Of a DNA stretch of 64,000 nt, positions 26,549-34,452 are shown piece after piece. The notes beneath the pieces are model-generated. The model was not told where the DNA came from, did not search any database, and worked only from the letters and a program-made list of their open reading frames with translations. Location of the stretch: contig CANMFX010000002.1 of the NCBI GenBank assembly GCA_947497315.1, positions 682,001-746,000 of the forward strand. The letters are read 5' to 3'. Source of the DNA: an uncultured Sphingomonadaceae bacterium (lineage in GTDB: Bacteria; Pseudomonadota; Alphaproteobacteria; Sphingomonadales; Sphingomonadaceae). A program made the translations under genes and the position numbers. Each line of letters begins with the position of its first letter. Position 1 is the stretch's first letter.

Positions 26549-27469
26549 TTGTTTGATCGCCGGAAATTCATACTGTCTTCGGGCCTGCTTTTGCTCAGCG
26601 GCTGTATGGCAAAATCCAATGCCAGCCGTGATAGTGCAGGCAGGCAGGCTATATATGATGCGCCTCAAATGGCGGAGATTGAGAAACGCATTGGTGGGCG
26701 TCTCGGTGTGGCTTTGGTTGATGGTGATGGTGGACTGATCATGTCGCATAGGGGCGGTGAACGCTTTGCCATGTGTTCAACTTTCAAGGCCGCTCTGGCA
26801 TCCGCCCTTTTCGCAGCGCATCAGGCTGGAACAGTTGATATGTTCGAAGAATTTGAACTGAAACCCGCCGATGGCGTACCCTATATGCCTTTTGTAGAGC
26901 AAAAACTCGCCGCCAAAGAGCCGGTATCCCTTCATCAACTTGCTGGGGCGACGGTGATGACCAGCGATAATGCCGCGGCCAATCTGATTCTCAACGCGAT
27001 TGGAGGGCCGCAGGCTTTTACAGATTTCGCCCGCTCGCAAGGGGATGATGTCACTCGTCTGGACCGCATGGAACCGGATTTAAACGAAAACGCCCCCGGT
27101 GACCCGCGCGATACCACCACGCCAGAGGCTATGGCGATGTTGATGCGCAAGTTGACGATCGAGGATGCCGCGCTGGATATTGACAAATTGACGCTGCAAA
27201 AGTGGTTGAAAGATAGCAAAACCGGCGCGTCGCGGATACGGGCCGGTTTGCCTGAGGGCTGGCCTGCCGGTGATAAAACCGGCACCGCTTCGGGCGGAAT
27301 CGCCGTCAACGATATTGCGATTATATGGCCTTCCACTGCTGAATATGCGGGCAAACCGGTCATTCTGACCGCTTATACCGATCGTCCACAGGTACCAATC
27401 AAGGAGGTGGACGCCGCCATGGCCTCTATCGCGCGCGTCGCCGCACAAATGATTGCGCTTCCAGATTAG
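26549..27469 (+). CDS. Class A beta-lactamase, predicted Tat-type lipoprotein
   Basis: 306 residues from a TTG with GGGGG upstream. All class A motifs are present: Ser77-T-F-K80 (nucleophile and lysine), SDN at 139-141, Glu175 in EPDLN (the general base) and KTG at 243-245. It should hydrolyse penicillin-type drugs; the spectrum cannot be read from sequence. The N terminus FDRRKFILSSGLLLLSGC combines a twin-arginine-like motif with a lipobox (Cys19), so the enzyme is probably membrane-anchored. Cys76 precedes the active serine as in some carbapenemases, but the partner cysteine after KTG is missing. Only two bases separate it from the ferredoxin gene, and composition resembles its neighbours, suggesting a resident chromosomal gene. 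Confidence 0.94.
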   Translation: MFDRRKFILSSGLLLLSGCMAKSNASRDSAGRQAIYDAPQMAEIEKRIGGRLGVALVDGDGGLIMSHRGGERFAMCSTFKAALASALFAAHQAGTVDMFEEFELKPADGVPYMPFVEQKLAAKEPVSLHQLAGATVMTSDNAAANLILNAIGGPQAFTDFARSQGDDVTRLDRMEPDLNENAPGDPRDTTTPEAMAMLMRKLTIEDAALDIDKLTLQKWLKDSKTGASRIRAGLPEGWPAGDKTGTASGGIAVNDIAIIWPSTAEYAGKPVILTAYTDRPQVPIKEVDAAMASIARVAAQMIALPD

Positions 27470-27524
27470 GCGCTCGAGATAAAACCACACTTGAATTCTG
27501 TGCGACTCCCCGCCATATGCGCAG

Positions 27525-27613
27525 CGGGAGTCGGGTGGACGTAGTGTTCGCCAACCCGGTCAGATCCGGAAGGAAGCAGCCGTAACGATTTTTCTGCGGG
27601 TCGCCCGGCTCCT
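27525..27613 (+). ncRNA. ffs: Signal recognition particle RNA (4.5S, small bacterial type)
   Basis: The invariant apical domain is present: CAGATCCGGAAGGAAGCAGC with the GGAA tetraloop, preceded by TTCGCCAACCCGG. The ends pair (GGGAGTCGGG with CCCGGCTCC), giving a hairpin of about 90 nt typical of alphaproteobacteria. It binds Ffh to target membrane proteins. Exact ends are estimated from pairing. A second hairpin (27504-27532) would use the same 5' strand, possibly reflecting the precursor. Confidence 0.93.
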
Positions 27614-27695
27614 ACTCACAAAATATACACAGGCTTTTGTGGCCAATCGCTGTTTAAGCTTCGACAAGCTGACGGCTAGCGCCTAAACTCACGCC

Positions 27696-29495
27696 ATGTC
27701 CGATTCACCCGACATATTTGCCGCTGGCGGCGTGGAAGCGCCCATCGATCCGGCCCCTGCCGCTGCACAGCCCTACCGCGTGTTGGCGCGCAAATACCGG
27801 CCGTCCAGCTTTGCCGAGCTTATCGGACAGGATGCCATGGTCCAGACGCTGGGCAATGCCATCAAGCGCGACCGTCTGGCCCATGCGTTTCTGATGACGG
27901 GCGTGCGCGGGGTGGGCAAAACATCGACCGCCCGGCTGATTGCAAAGGCGCTGAACTGCGTTGGCGAAGACGGGCAGGGCGGTCCAACGATTGATCCTTG
28001 CGGGAAATGCGAGCCATGCCGCTCGATTGCCGAGGGCAGCTTTATCGATGTTATCGAGATGGACGCCGCAAGCCATACCGGGGTCGATGATGTCCGCGAG
28101 ATTATTGAGGCTGTGCGCTATTCCTCGGTTTCTGCACGTTACAAGATATATATTATCGACGAAGTCCACATGCTGTCGAAAAACGCCTTCAATGCGCTTT
28201 TGAAAACGCTGGAAGAGCCGCCGGCCCATGTGAAATTCATCTTTGCGACGACGGAAGTGAATAAAGTACCAATTACGGTGCTTTCTCGGTGCCAGCGCTT
28301 TGATCTGAAGCGGATCAAGGCGGATCAATTGTCCGCCCATTTCGCACATATCGTCGAAAAAGAAAACGTACAGGCAGAGCAGGAAGCGCTCGACCTGATT
28401 GCCCAAGCGGCCGAGGGGTCGGTTCGCGATGGCCTTTCCATCCTCGATCAGGCGATTGCCCATGCCGATATGGAAGAAGGCGGTGACGTCAAGGCGTCGC
28501 AGATCCGGGAAATGCTGGGACTGTCTGATCGCAGCGCCGTGCGCCGGTTGTTCGGACTGCTTTTGGAGGCGGATTCTCAGGCTCTACTTGATGCGATTGA
28601 TGAACAATATAGCGTGGGCGTAGAGCCTCTGTCACTTATGAATGGGCTGTTGTCGCTTTGCCATCAGGTGACTTTGTACAAGGTCGGGCGGGCCAATGAC
28701 CCTACCTTGTCCGATGAAGCCAAGGCGCAACTTGGCGCTTGGTCGGAACAATTATCTTTTGCAGTTCTCCACAGGTTATGGCAGCTTCTTCTGAGGGGTT
28801 ATGAAGAAGTGCAGCAAGCACATATGCCGCGTGAAGCTTGTGATATGGCGCTTTTGCGAGTGCTTTGCGCAGCCGATATGCCGGATCCGGGTGAACTGGC
28901 GAAAATGTTGTCGCAAGGTGCTGCCCCTGCGAGCCCAACTGCCGGTGAAGTTGCTCCAGAACGGAGCGCGACACCTGTTCACGAGGCGTCTCCCGCACCG
29001 GTGGCTGATATTCCTGCCCAGATCACGGAACCGGAATATGTCGAGCCTCAATCGCCGGAAAATCCCCAAACCGAACAGCAGGTCCCTGAAAATAACCTGC
29101 CACAGGATTTTCAGGGTGTGATCAATATTATCGGCGGCGTGTCACCGATATTGGAAAGCATATTAATAGCTGATATGCGTATCATCAGCTTTTCAGCGCC
29201 GGTCATTGAATATCAATCTGCGCGACCGATTGCGGCATCTGACGTGAAAAAAATCACGGACGCACTGAAAGATGCAACAGGCAGCTTGTGGACCATAAAA
29301 GAGGGGCAGGGCGAAGCAAAGCCCAGCATTTCCGAACAAGCGCAGCTTGATCAGGATGCCGCTACACAGGCTATATTGGACACACCGCTCGTGAAGGCTG
29401 CTTTTGAGGCTTTTCCCGATGCGGAATTACTGGAAAATGAAACAGAGCAGGCCCCGGCTGAGTCCCGGCCTGAATCAAGGAGTTCACAAGCATGA
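27696..29495 (+). CDS. dnaX: DNA polymerase III subunit gamma/tau
   Basis: 599 residues. The AAA+ clamp-loader motor has ARKYRPSSFAELIGQ, Walker A GVRGVGKTST, a four-cysteine zinc knot (about residues 89-107; CGKCEPC), IIDEVHMLSK (Walker B) and ATTEVNKVPITVLSRCQRF (sensor 1 and arginine finger). A Pro/Glu-rich linker and a tau tail binding the polymerase follow. It loads sliding clamps and holds the replisome together. No clear slippery site for a gamma form was found. Its stop overlaps ybaB by ATGA. recR, the common third member of this group, is elsewhere in the window. Confidence 0.97.
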   Translation: MSDSPDIFAAGGVEAPIDPAPAAAQPYRVLARKYRPSSFAELIGQDAMVQTLGNAIKRDRLAHAFLMTGVRGVGKTSTARLIAKALNCVGEDGQGGPTIDPCGKCEPCRSIAEGSFIDVIEMDAASHTGVDDVREIIEAVRYSSVSARYKIYIIDEVHMLSKNAFNALLKTLEEPPAHVKFIFATTEVNKVPITVLSRCQRFDLKRIKADQLSAHFAHIVEKENVQAEQEALDLIAQAAEGSVRDGLSILDQAIAHADMEEGGDVKASQIREMLGLSDRSAVRRLFGLLLEADSQALLDAIDEQYSVGVEPLSLMNGLLSLCHQVTLYKVGRANDPTLSDEAKAQLGAWSEQLSFAVLHRLWQLLLRGYEEVQQAHMPREACDMALLRVLCAADMPDPGELAKMLSQGAAPASPTAGEVAPERSATPVHEASPAPVADIPAQITEPEYVEPQSPENPQTEQQVPENNLPQDFQGVINIIGGVSPILESILIADMRIISFSAPVIEYQSARPIAASDVKKITDALKDATGSLWTIKEGQGEAKPSISEQAQLDQDAATQAILDTPLVKAAFEAFPDAELLENETEQAPAESRPESRSSQA

Positions 29496-29827
29496 AATCT
29501 ATGGAGGAAATGATCAAAGCGGCACAGGAGGCCGCGCAAACGGTGCAAACGCAGATGGAGGAAGCCCAGGCCAAGCTCGACAGTATCGAGGTAGAGGGTA
29601 AATCCGGTGGCGGGTTGGTGTCTGTCAAAGCAACTGCCAAGGGTCGTATATTGGGCGTCAGCATCGATGAAAGTCTTATGAAGGCAGAAGAAAAAGGTAT
29701 TTTGGAAGATCTGGTTGCGGCAGCGTTTAACGATGCACGTGACAAAGCAGATGCTGTCAGTAACGAGGAAATGGGTAAAATGACGGGCGGTATGGGCCTG
29801 CCGGCAGGCTTTAAGCTTCCCTTTTAG
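29492..29827 (+). CDS. ybaB: YbaB/EbfC family nucleoid-associated protein
   Basis: 111 residues. The N-terminal helix is glutamine- and glutamate-rich (MEEMIKAAQEAAQTVQ), and the core has GKSGGGLVSVKATAKGRILG followed by a second long helix and MGLPAGFKLPF, all as in the YbaB dimer. It binds DNA without strict sequence specificity and affects nucleoid structure. ATGA overlap with dnaX shows tight coupling. The 120 bases after it, before lon, contain no gene. Confidence 0.95.
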   Translation: MKSMEEMIKAAQEAAQTVQTQMEEAQAKLDSIEVEGKSGGGLVSVKATAKGRILGVSIDESLMKAEEKGILEDLVAAAFNDARDKADAVSNEEMGKMTGGMGLPAGFKLPF

Positions 29828-29947
29828 CGGTATTGCCGCTTTCCTGCTCTGATGGTTTTATAGTGGTTGAAGTCATCTGAGTGCGCCCCATATAGGCTGA
29901 CAGGCGCGCAGTCAGTACCGAATCTCGCGCCATAGTTTGGAGTATAA

Positions 29948-32383
29948 ATGTCCCAGTCCGAGTCCACACCTGCCGATAATCCCGAAGCCAAGGCGCTGCC
30001 TTTATTGCCGCTGCGCGATATTGTGGTGTTCCCCAATATGATCGTCCCGCTTTTTGTGGGCCGTGACAAATCGGTCGTGGCTCTGGAAAAGGCCATGGAT
30101 AGCGACAAGGAAATTTTCCTGGTGGCACAGCTGGATCCGGCGGAAGATGATCCTGCACGCGATCAGCTTTATGATCTTGGCGTTGTGGCGACGGTGCTTC
30201 AGCTTTTGAAATTGCCGGATGGGACGGTTCGGGTTCTGGTTGAGGGCAAACAGCGCGCAAAGCATGTTTCGCTGGACGAAAAAGATGACGGCTTCGTGCT
30301 GGCGCAAGTGGATTTGATTGACGAGCAGTCCGTGGAAGGCCCGGAATCAGCGGCGTTGATGCGCTCTGTCATCGAACAATTTGAGAATTATTCGAAGCTT
30401 AACAAAAAAATGCCGGCCGAAACCGTAGTCCAGCTTGGCGAGATTGACGAAGCATCGCGTCTGGCCGACGCGGTCGCCGCCAATATAAACGTCAAAGTGG
30501 CCGACAAACAGAGCCTGCTCATCGAGAGTGATCCGATCAAGCGTCTGGAAATGGCTTTTGCTTTCATGGAGGGCGAACTCGGCGTTCTTCAGGTCGAAAA
30601 GAAAATTCGCGGCCGCGTGAAACGCCAGATGGAGAAAACCCAGCGCGAATATTATCTCAATGAACAGATGAAGGCTATCCAGCGCGAACTGGGTGATGGC
30701 GAAGACGGCGAAGGCGATGAAATGTCGGCGCTGGGCAAGAAAATCGAGGAGATGAAACTCTCCAAGGAAGCCAAGACCAAGGCCAACGCTGAATATAAAA
30801 AGCTCAAAGGCATGCAGCCCATGTCTGCGGAAGCGACGGTTGTCCGCAATTATCTGGATGTTTTGCTGGGTCTGCCATGGGGCAAGAAATCCCGGCTGAA
30901 GAAAGATATCAAACAGGCCGAAAAGATTCTCGATGACGATCATTTCGCTCTGGAAAAAGTGAAAGAGCGGATCGTGGAATATCTCGCCGTTCAGGCGCGA
31001 ACCAATAAGCTCAAAGGGCCTATTCTTTGTCTCGTTGGCCCTCCAGGCGTTGGTAAAACGTCTCTGGGCCGGTCGATTGCACGCGCAACAGGCCGTGAAT
31101 TTGTCCGTCAATCGCTTGGCGGGGTTCGCGATGAAGCAGAAATTCGCGGGCATCGGCGGACCTATATTGGCTCGTTACCCGGCAAGATCGTATCAAATCT
31201 AAAAAAAGCAGGTACGTCCAACCCGTTGTTCCTGCTTGATGAGATTGACAAGCTCGGTCAGGATTTCCGCGGTGATCCGGCCTCGGCACTGCTTGAAGTG
31301 CTCGACCCGGAACAGAATGACAAGTTTCAGGACCATTATCTCGAAATAGATATTGATCTGTCGGACATCATGTTCGTCACAACTGCCAATTCTCTGAATT
31401 TGCCGCAGCCGCTGCTCGACCGGATGGAGATCATCCGGCTCGAAGGCTATACCGAGGACGAAAAGGTTGAAATTGCAAAACGCCACCTGATCGAAAAGCA
31501 AGTCGATGCACATGGCCTGAAAAAAGGCGAATTTTCGCTGCAGGATGACGCGTTGCGTGACCTTATCCGCTATTATACCCGCGAAGCCGGCGTACGGACC
31601 CTGGAACGCGAGATTGCAAAACTGGCACGTAAGGCTCTTCGCCGGATACTCGAAGGTGAATATAAGAGCGTAGAGATTACGCCGGAAACACTTTCGGAAT
31701 ATGCCGGTGTTCGCAAATATCGCCATGGCGTCGGTGAGGAAGAAAATCAGGTCGGGGCCGTAACCGGACTGGCCTGGACGGAAGTTGGCGGTGAATTGCT
31801 GACTATCGAATCCGTTACAGTGTCTGGCAAAGGCCAGATCAAGACGACCGGTAAGCTGGGCGAGGTAATGACCGAATCCGTGCAGGCCGCCTTGTCCTTT
31901 GTAAAGGCGCGGGCGCCATCTTATGGTATCAAACCCAGTATTTTCAGCCGCAAGGATATTCATATCCACTTGCCCGAAGGTGCGGTGCCCAAAGACGGTC
32001 CGTCAGCCGGTGTTGGTATCGTGACCGCGATTGTCTCCACGCTGACCGGTATTCCGGTGCGCCGGGATGTCGCAATGACGGGCGAAGTCACCCTGCGCGG
32101 TCGCGTATTGCCAATCGGTGGTTTGAAAGAAAAGCTGCTTGCAGCATTGCGAGGCGGCATAACGACGGTTTTGATACCAGCGGAAAATGAGAAAGACCTG
32201 GTCGAGATTCCGGACAATATCACGTCTTCGCTTAAGATTATTCCGGTCAAACATGCCGATGAAGTTCTCGCTCAAGCTCTTGCCGAAAAAGTAGAACCGA
32301 TTGAGTGGAGCGATGCGGATGAACTGGCGAGCCATGCAACGGCCCCGGTCACCGATGATGCAGGGTCCACGGCACGGCACTAA
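29948..32383 (+). CDS. lon: ATP-dependent protease Lon
   Basis: 811 residues, standard LonA. The N-terminal substrate domain (LPLLPLRDIVVFPNMIVPL) is followed by a helical region, the AAA+ module (Walker A GPPGVGKTSLGRS, LFLLDEIDKL) and the Ser-Lys protease with Ser686 in PKDGPSAGVG and Lys729 in GGLKEKLLAA. It degrades damaged and regulatory proteins in the cytoplasm. The gene sits directly before HU as in many proteobacteria. The first residues are short and Ser/Glu-rich. Confidence 0.98.
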   Translation: MSQSESTPADNPEAKALPLLPLRDIVVFPNMIVPLFVGRDKSVVALEKAMDSDKEIFLVAQLDPAEDDPARDQLYDLGVVATVLQLLKLPDGTVRVLVEGKQRAKHVSLDEKDDGFVLAQVDLIDEQSVEGPESAALMRSVIEQFENYSKLNKKMPAETVVQLGEIDEASRLADAVAANINVKVADKQSLLIESDPIKRLEMAFAFMEGELGVLQVEKKIRGRVKRQMEKTQREYYLNEQMKAIQRELGDGEDGEGDEMSALGKKIEEMKLSKEAKTKANAEYKKLKGMQPMSAEATVVRNYLDVLLGLPWGKKSRLKKDIKQAEKILDDDHFALEKVKERIVEYLAVQARTNKLKGPILCLVGPPGVGKTSLGRSIARATGREFVRQSLGGVRDEAEIRGHRRTYIGSLPGKIVSNLKKAGTSNPLFLLDEIDKLGQDFRGDPASALLEVLDPEQNDKFQDHYLEIDIDLSDIMFVTTANSLNLPQPLLDRMEIIRLEGYTEDEKVEIAKRHLIEKQVDAHGLKKGEFSLQDDALRDLIRYYTREAGVRTLEREIAKLARKALRRILEGEYKSVEITPETLSEYAGVRKYRHGVGEEENQVGAVTGLAWTEVGGELLTIESVTVSGKGQIKTTGKLGEVMTESVQAALSFVKARAPSYGIKPSIFSRKDIHIHLPEGAVPKDGPSAGVGIVTAIVSTLTGIPVRRDVAMTGEVTLRGRVLPIGGLKEKLLAALRGGITTVLIPAENEKDLVEIPDNITSSLKIIPVKHADEVLAQALAEKVEPIEWSDADELASHATAPVTDDAGSTARH

Positions 32384-32634
32384 TAGCGGCTTTGCACGAG
32401 TCGTTATGGGTGATTGCCGTCAGCTTTGGCGGCGGCTTCCCTGTGGTTCGCGCCAGTAATTGGCCGAAAATGTCCGAAATTGGACCAAATTTAACGATTT
32501 GACATAAATATTACATCTTTGACCCAAAAATCGGCGGTTTTCCTTTGACTCAAGGGGGCTTCTTGTTGTTACTGACCCCAGACAAAGTCGCGATTCAATC
32601 AAGAATTGCTTTTAGAGAAGGGGGGATACCCATT

Positions 32635-32910
32635 ATGAATAAACAGGATCTTATCAGTAGCGTAGCAGATCACAGTGGTCTCAGCAAAAGCGATGCCGGC
32701 AAAGCCGTTGACGCAGTTTTCGATTCTATCACAGGTTCACTGAAGAGCGGCAATGAAGTCCGTCTCGTCGGTTTTGGAACATTTTCTACATCAAAGCGTA
32801 AAGCTTCTACAGGCCGTAACCCACGCACGGGTGAGCCAATGCAGATTCCTGCATCTACACAAGCAAAATTCAAAGCCGGCAAGGGCTTGAAGGACGCCGT
32901 TAACAAATAA
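32635..32910 (+). CDS. hup: HU family DNA-binding protein
   Basis: 91 residues. MNKQDLISSVADHSGLSKSD is the conserved start, with AGAAGGGGGGA upstream. RLVGFGTF and the DNA-clasp arm RKASTGRNPRTGEPMQIPAS match HU and not IHF. It bends and compacts DNA as a homodimer. A 251-base leader from lon precedes it and contains no other gene; TTGACA-like hexamers are present (near 32498 and 32543) but no convincing -10 could be assigned. Two intrinsic terminators follow. Confidence 0.97.
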   Translation: MNKQDLISSVADHSGLSKSDAGKAVDAVFDSITGSLKSGNEVRLVGFGTFSTSKRKASTGRNPRTGEPMQIPASTQAKFKAGKGLKDAVNK

Positions 32911-32917
32911 ATAAATT

Positions 32918-32948
32918 GGGGAAGTGCCTGGGCGCTTCCCCTTTTTTC
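32918..32948 (+). terminator. Intrinsic terminator after HU
   Basis: GGGGAAGTGC pairs with GCGCTTCCCC (one wobble), followed by CTTTTTTC. A strong GC stem with T-run eight bases after the HU stop. Confidence 0.9.
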
Positions 32949-32969
32949 GCGCTTTGTTTGAAAAATTCA

Positions 32970-32999
32970 GGCGGGTTCCAATGGGATCCGCCTTTTTTC
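32970..32999 (+). terminator. Second terminator after HU
   Basis: GGCGG...CCGCC with an inner GTTCC/GGGAT stem, followed by TTTTTTC. It backs up the first terminator 20 bases earlier. Confidence 0.8.
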
Positions 33000-33143
33000 A
33001 TTTTTGGGATTGCTCGAAAGTGTTGTAGTTGGATCGTCGTGTAGCGTTGTTTTCGTTTTCACGACCTGAACAGGCTGTTGAGAGCTATGCCGGTTTAAGA
33101 GGGCGTTACTCTTGCGTCAGGTCACCCTTCGCTTGCGTTCGGG

Positions 33144-33190
33144 ATTTTCGCGGAAAACAATCCGCCGGATTGTTTTTGATTCCGCGAAAA

Positions 33191-33191
<1 letters not shown>
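33144..33191. repeat. Long palindrome touching the 3' end of tRNA-Lys
   Basis: Outer arms ATTTTCGCGGAA (33144-33155) and TTCCGCGAAAAT (33180-33191) match perfectly; inner arms AACAATCCG (33156-33164) and CGGATTGTT (33166-33174) also match. The right arm ends on the last base of the CCA of the minus-strand tRNA-Lys. It may serve as a terminator or processing signal, or be a dispersed repeat. The remaining part of the HU-rodA gap shows no gene besides the tRNA. Confidence 0.75.
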
Positions 33192-33266
<75 letters not shown>

Positions 33267-33336
33267 TTATTTTCGATATGCTTGTCATATAGGTCTCATC
33301 TTGCGAAGAACAACCGTCTTATGGGCTATCTTGACT

Positions 33337-34449
33337 TTATCCGAATGTCCCGCTGCGGCGGCCTGGATGGCGGTCTATTGCCATTAATATCCCGATACAG
33401 ATCATGATCGTCATCATGGATGATCCGCCGTGGCTGAGGAAAGGCAGGGGTATACCGACCACCGGTGCCAGCCCCATGACCATCATCAAGTTGATTGCGA
33501 CGTAGAAGAATATCGTCGTCGACAGACCGGCGGCCAAAAGTTGTGAAAAACGGGTCTTGGCCTTCATTGCAACACCCAGTCCCCATCGGAATAGCAGGAA
33601 AAAACCGGTCAGGACCGCAACGCCGCCCATCAGGCCCCATTCTTCCGCCATCGTTGCAAAGACAAAGTCGGTATGGCCTTCGGGGAGATAATCGAGGTGG
33701 CTTTGCGTGCCATTGAGGAAGCCTTTGCCGAATATTCCGCCGGACCCGATGGCGATTTTGGATTGGCTGATGTGGTAGCCTGCTCCCAAAGGATCATTTT
33801 CGGGGTTGAGGAAGGTCGTCACCCGGCGTTGTTGATATTCTTCAAGTGCGAAGAAAAAGGCGAGGGGGGCGATGACGGCAACCGCTGCCGCTCCGCCAAT
33901 AAACAGACGCATTGGCAAACCGGCCAGGAAAGCGACGGTCATGGCACCGGCCACAACAGTGATTGTTGTACCAAGATCGGGTTGCAAAAGGATCAGTGCG
34001 CAAGGAAATGCAAGCAGTACCAATAACGGCCAAATTGCAGCCCATGTTCTGATCTGGCCTGCCGGCAACAGATCATAAAAACGAGCGACCGCGAGAATGA
34101 TTGCCGGTTTCATCAACTCGGACGGTTGGATACGAATGAAACCCAGATTGAGCCACCTCTGGCTTCCGCCGCCGACAGCACCGATAAGCTCAACGCCCAG
34201 CAGCATGATGACGACAATGATGTAAACGGGAAAAGCAATCGCTTTCCAGAAATTTTCCTTCAGCCGGGAAAAGACAATCGCCATGCTGAGAAAAACCAGG
34301 AACCGGATCATGTGGAGCCCAGCCCAGGGTGTCAGGCTTCCTCCGGCTGCTGAATAAAGCACGACAAAGCCGAAGCTCGCCATGACAAGCAATAGCAATA
34401 TTGTTTTCCAGGGAAGTTGCGCAATGGGCGCGGGAATAAAATCGTTCAA
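33337..34449 (-). CDS. rodA: Rod-shape-determining peptidoglycan polymerase RodA
   Basis: 370 residues, a SEDS-family membrane protein with about ten segments. GGSQRWLNLGFIRIQPSE and the C-terminal GIPLPFLSHGGSSMM are the SEDS hallmarks. It polymerises glycan strands during elongation, working with PBP2, whose gene mrdA ends three bases upstream. It is the last gene of the mreBCD-mrdA-rodA run. Confidence 0.96.
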   Translation of the reverse strand: MNDFIPAPIAQLPWKTILLLLVMASFGFVVLYSAAGGSLTPWAGLHMIRFLVFLSMAIVFSRLKENFWKAIAFPVYIIVVIMLLGVELIGAVGGGSQRWLNLGFIRIQPSELMKPAIILAVARFYDLLPAGQIRTWAAIWPLLVLLAFPCALILLQPDLGTTITVVAGAMTVAFLAGLPMRLFIGGAAAVAVIAPLAFFFALEEYQQRRVTTFLNPENDPLGAGYHISQSKIAIGSGGIFGKGFLNGTQSHLDYLPEGHTDFVFATMAEEWGLMGGVAVLTGFFLLFRWGLGVAMKAKTRFSQLLAAGLSTTIFFYVAINLMMVMGLAPVVGIPLPFLSHGGSSMMTIMICIGILMAIDRHPGRRSGTFG

Positions 34450-34452
34450 TGC

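Noticed and set aside
26549-27469. Acquired resistance gene cassette
   Set aside because: No integron site, insertion sequence or composition change surrounds the beta-lactamase gene; it sits tightly in a housekeeping operon and looks resident.
27655-27680. AAGCTTCGACAAGCTGACGG as a terminator after ffs
   Set aside because: It resembles a relic of the GAGCTTGTCGAAGC dispersed repeat but has only one arm, no stable stem and no T-run.
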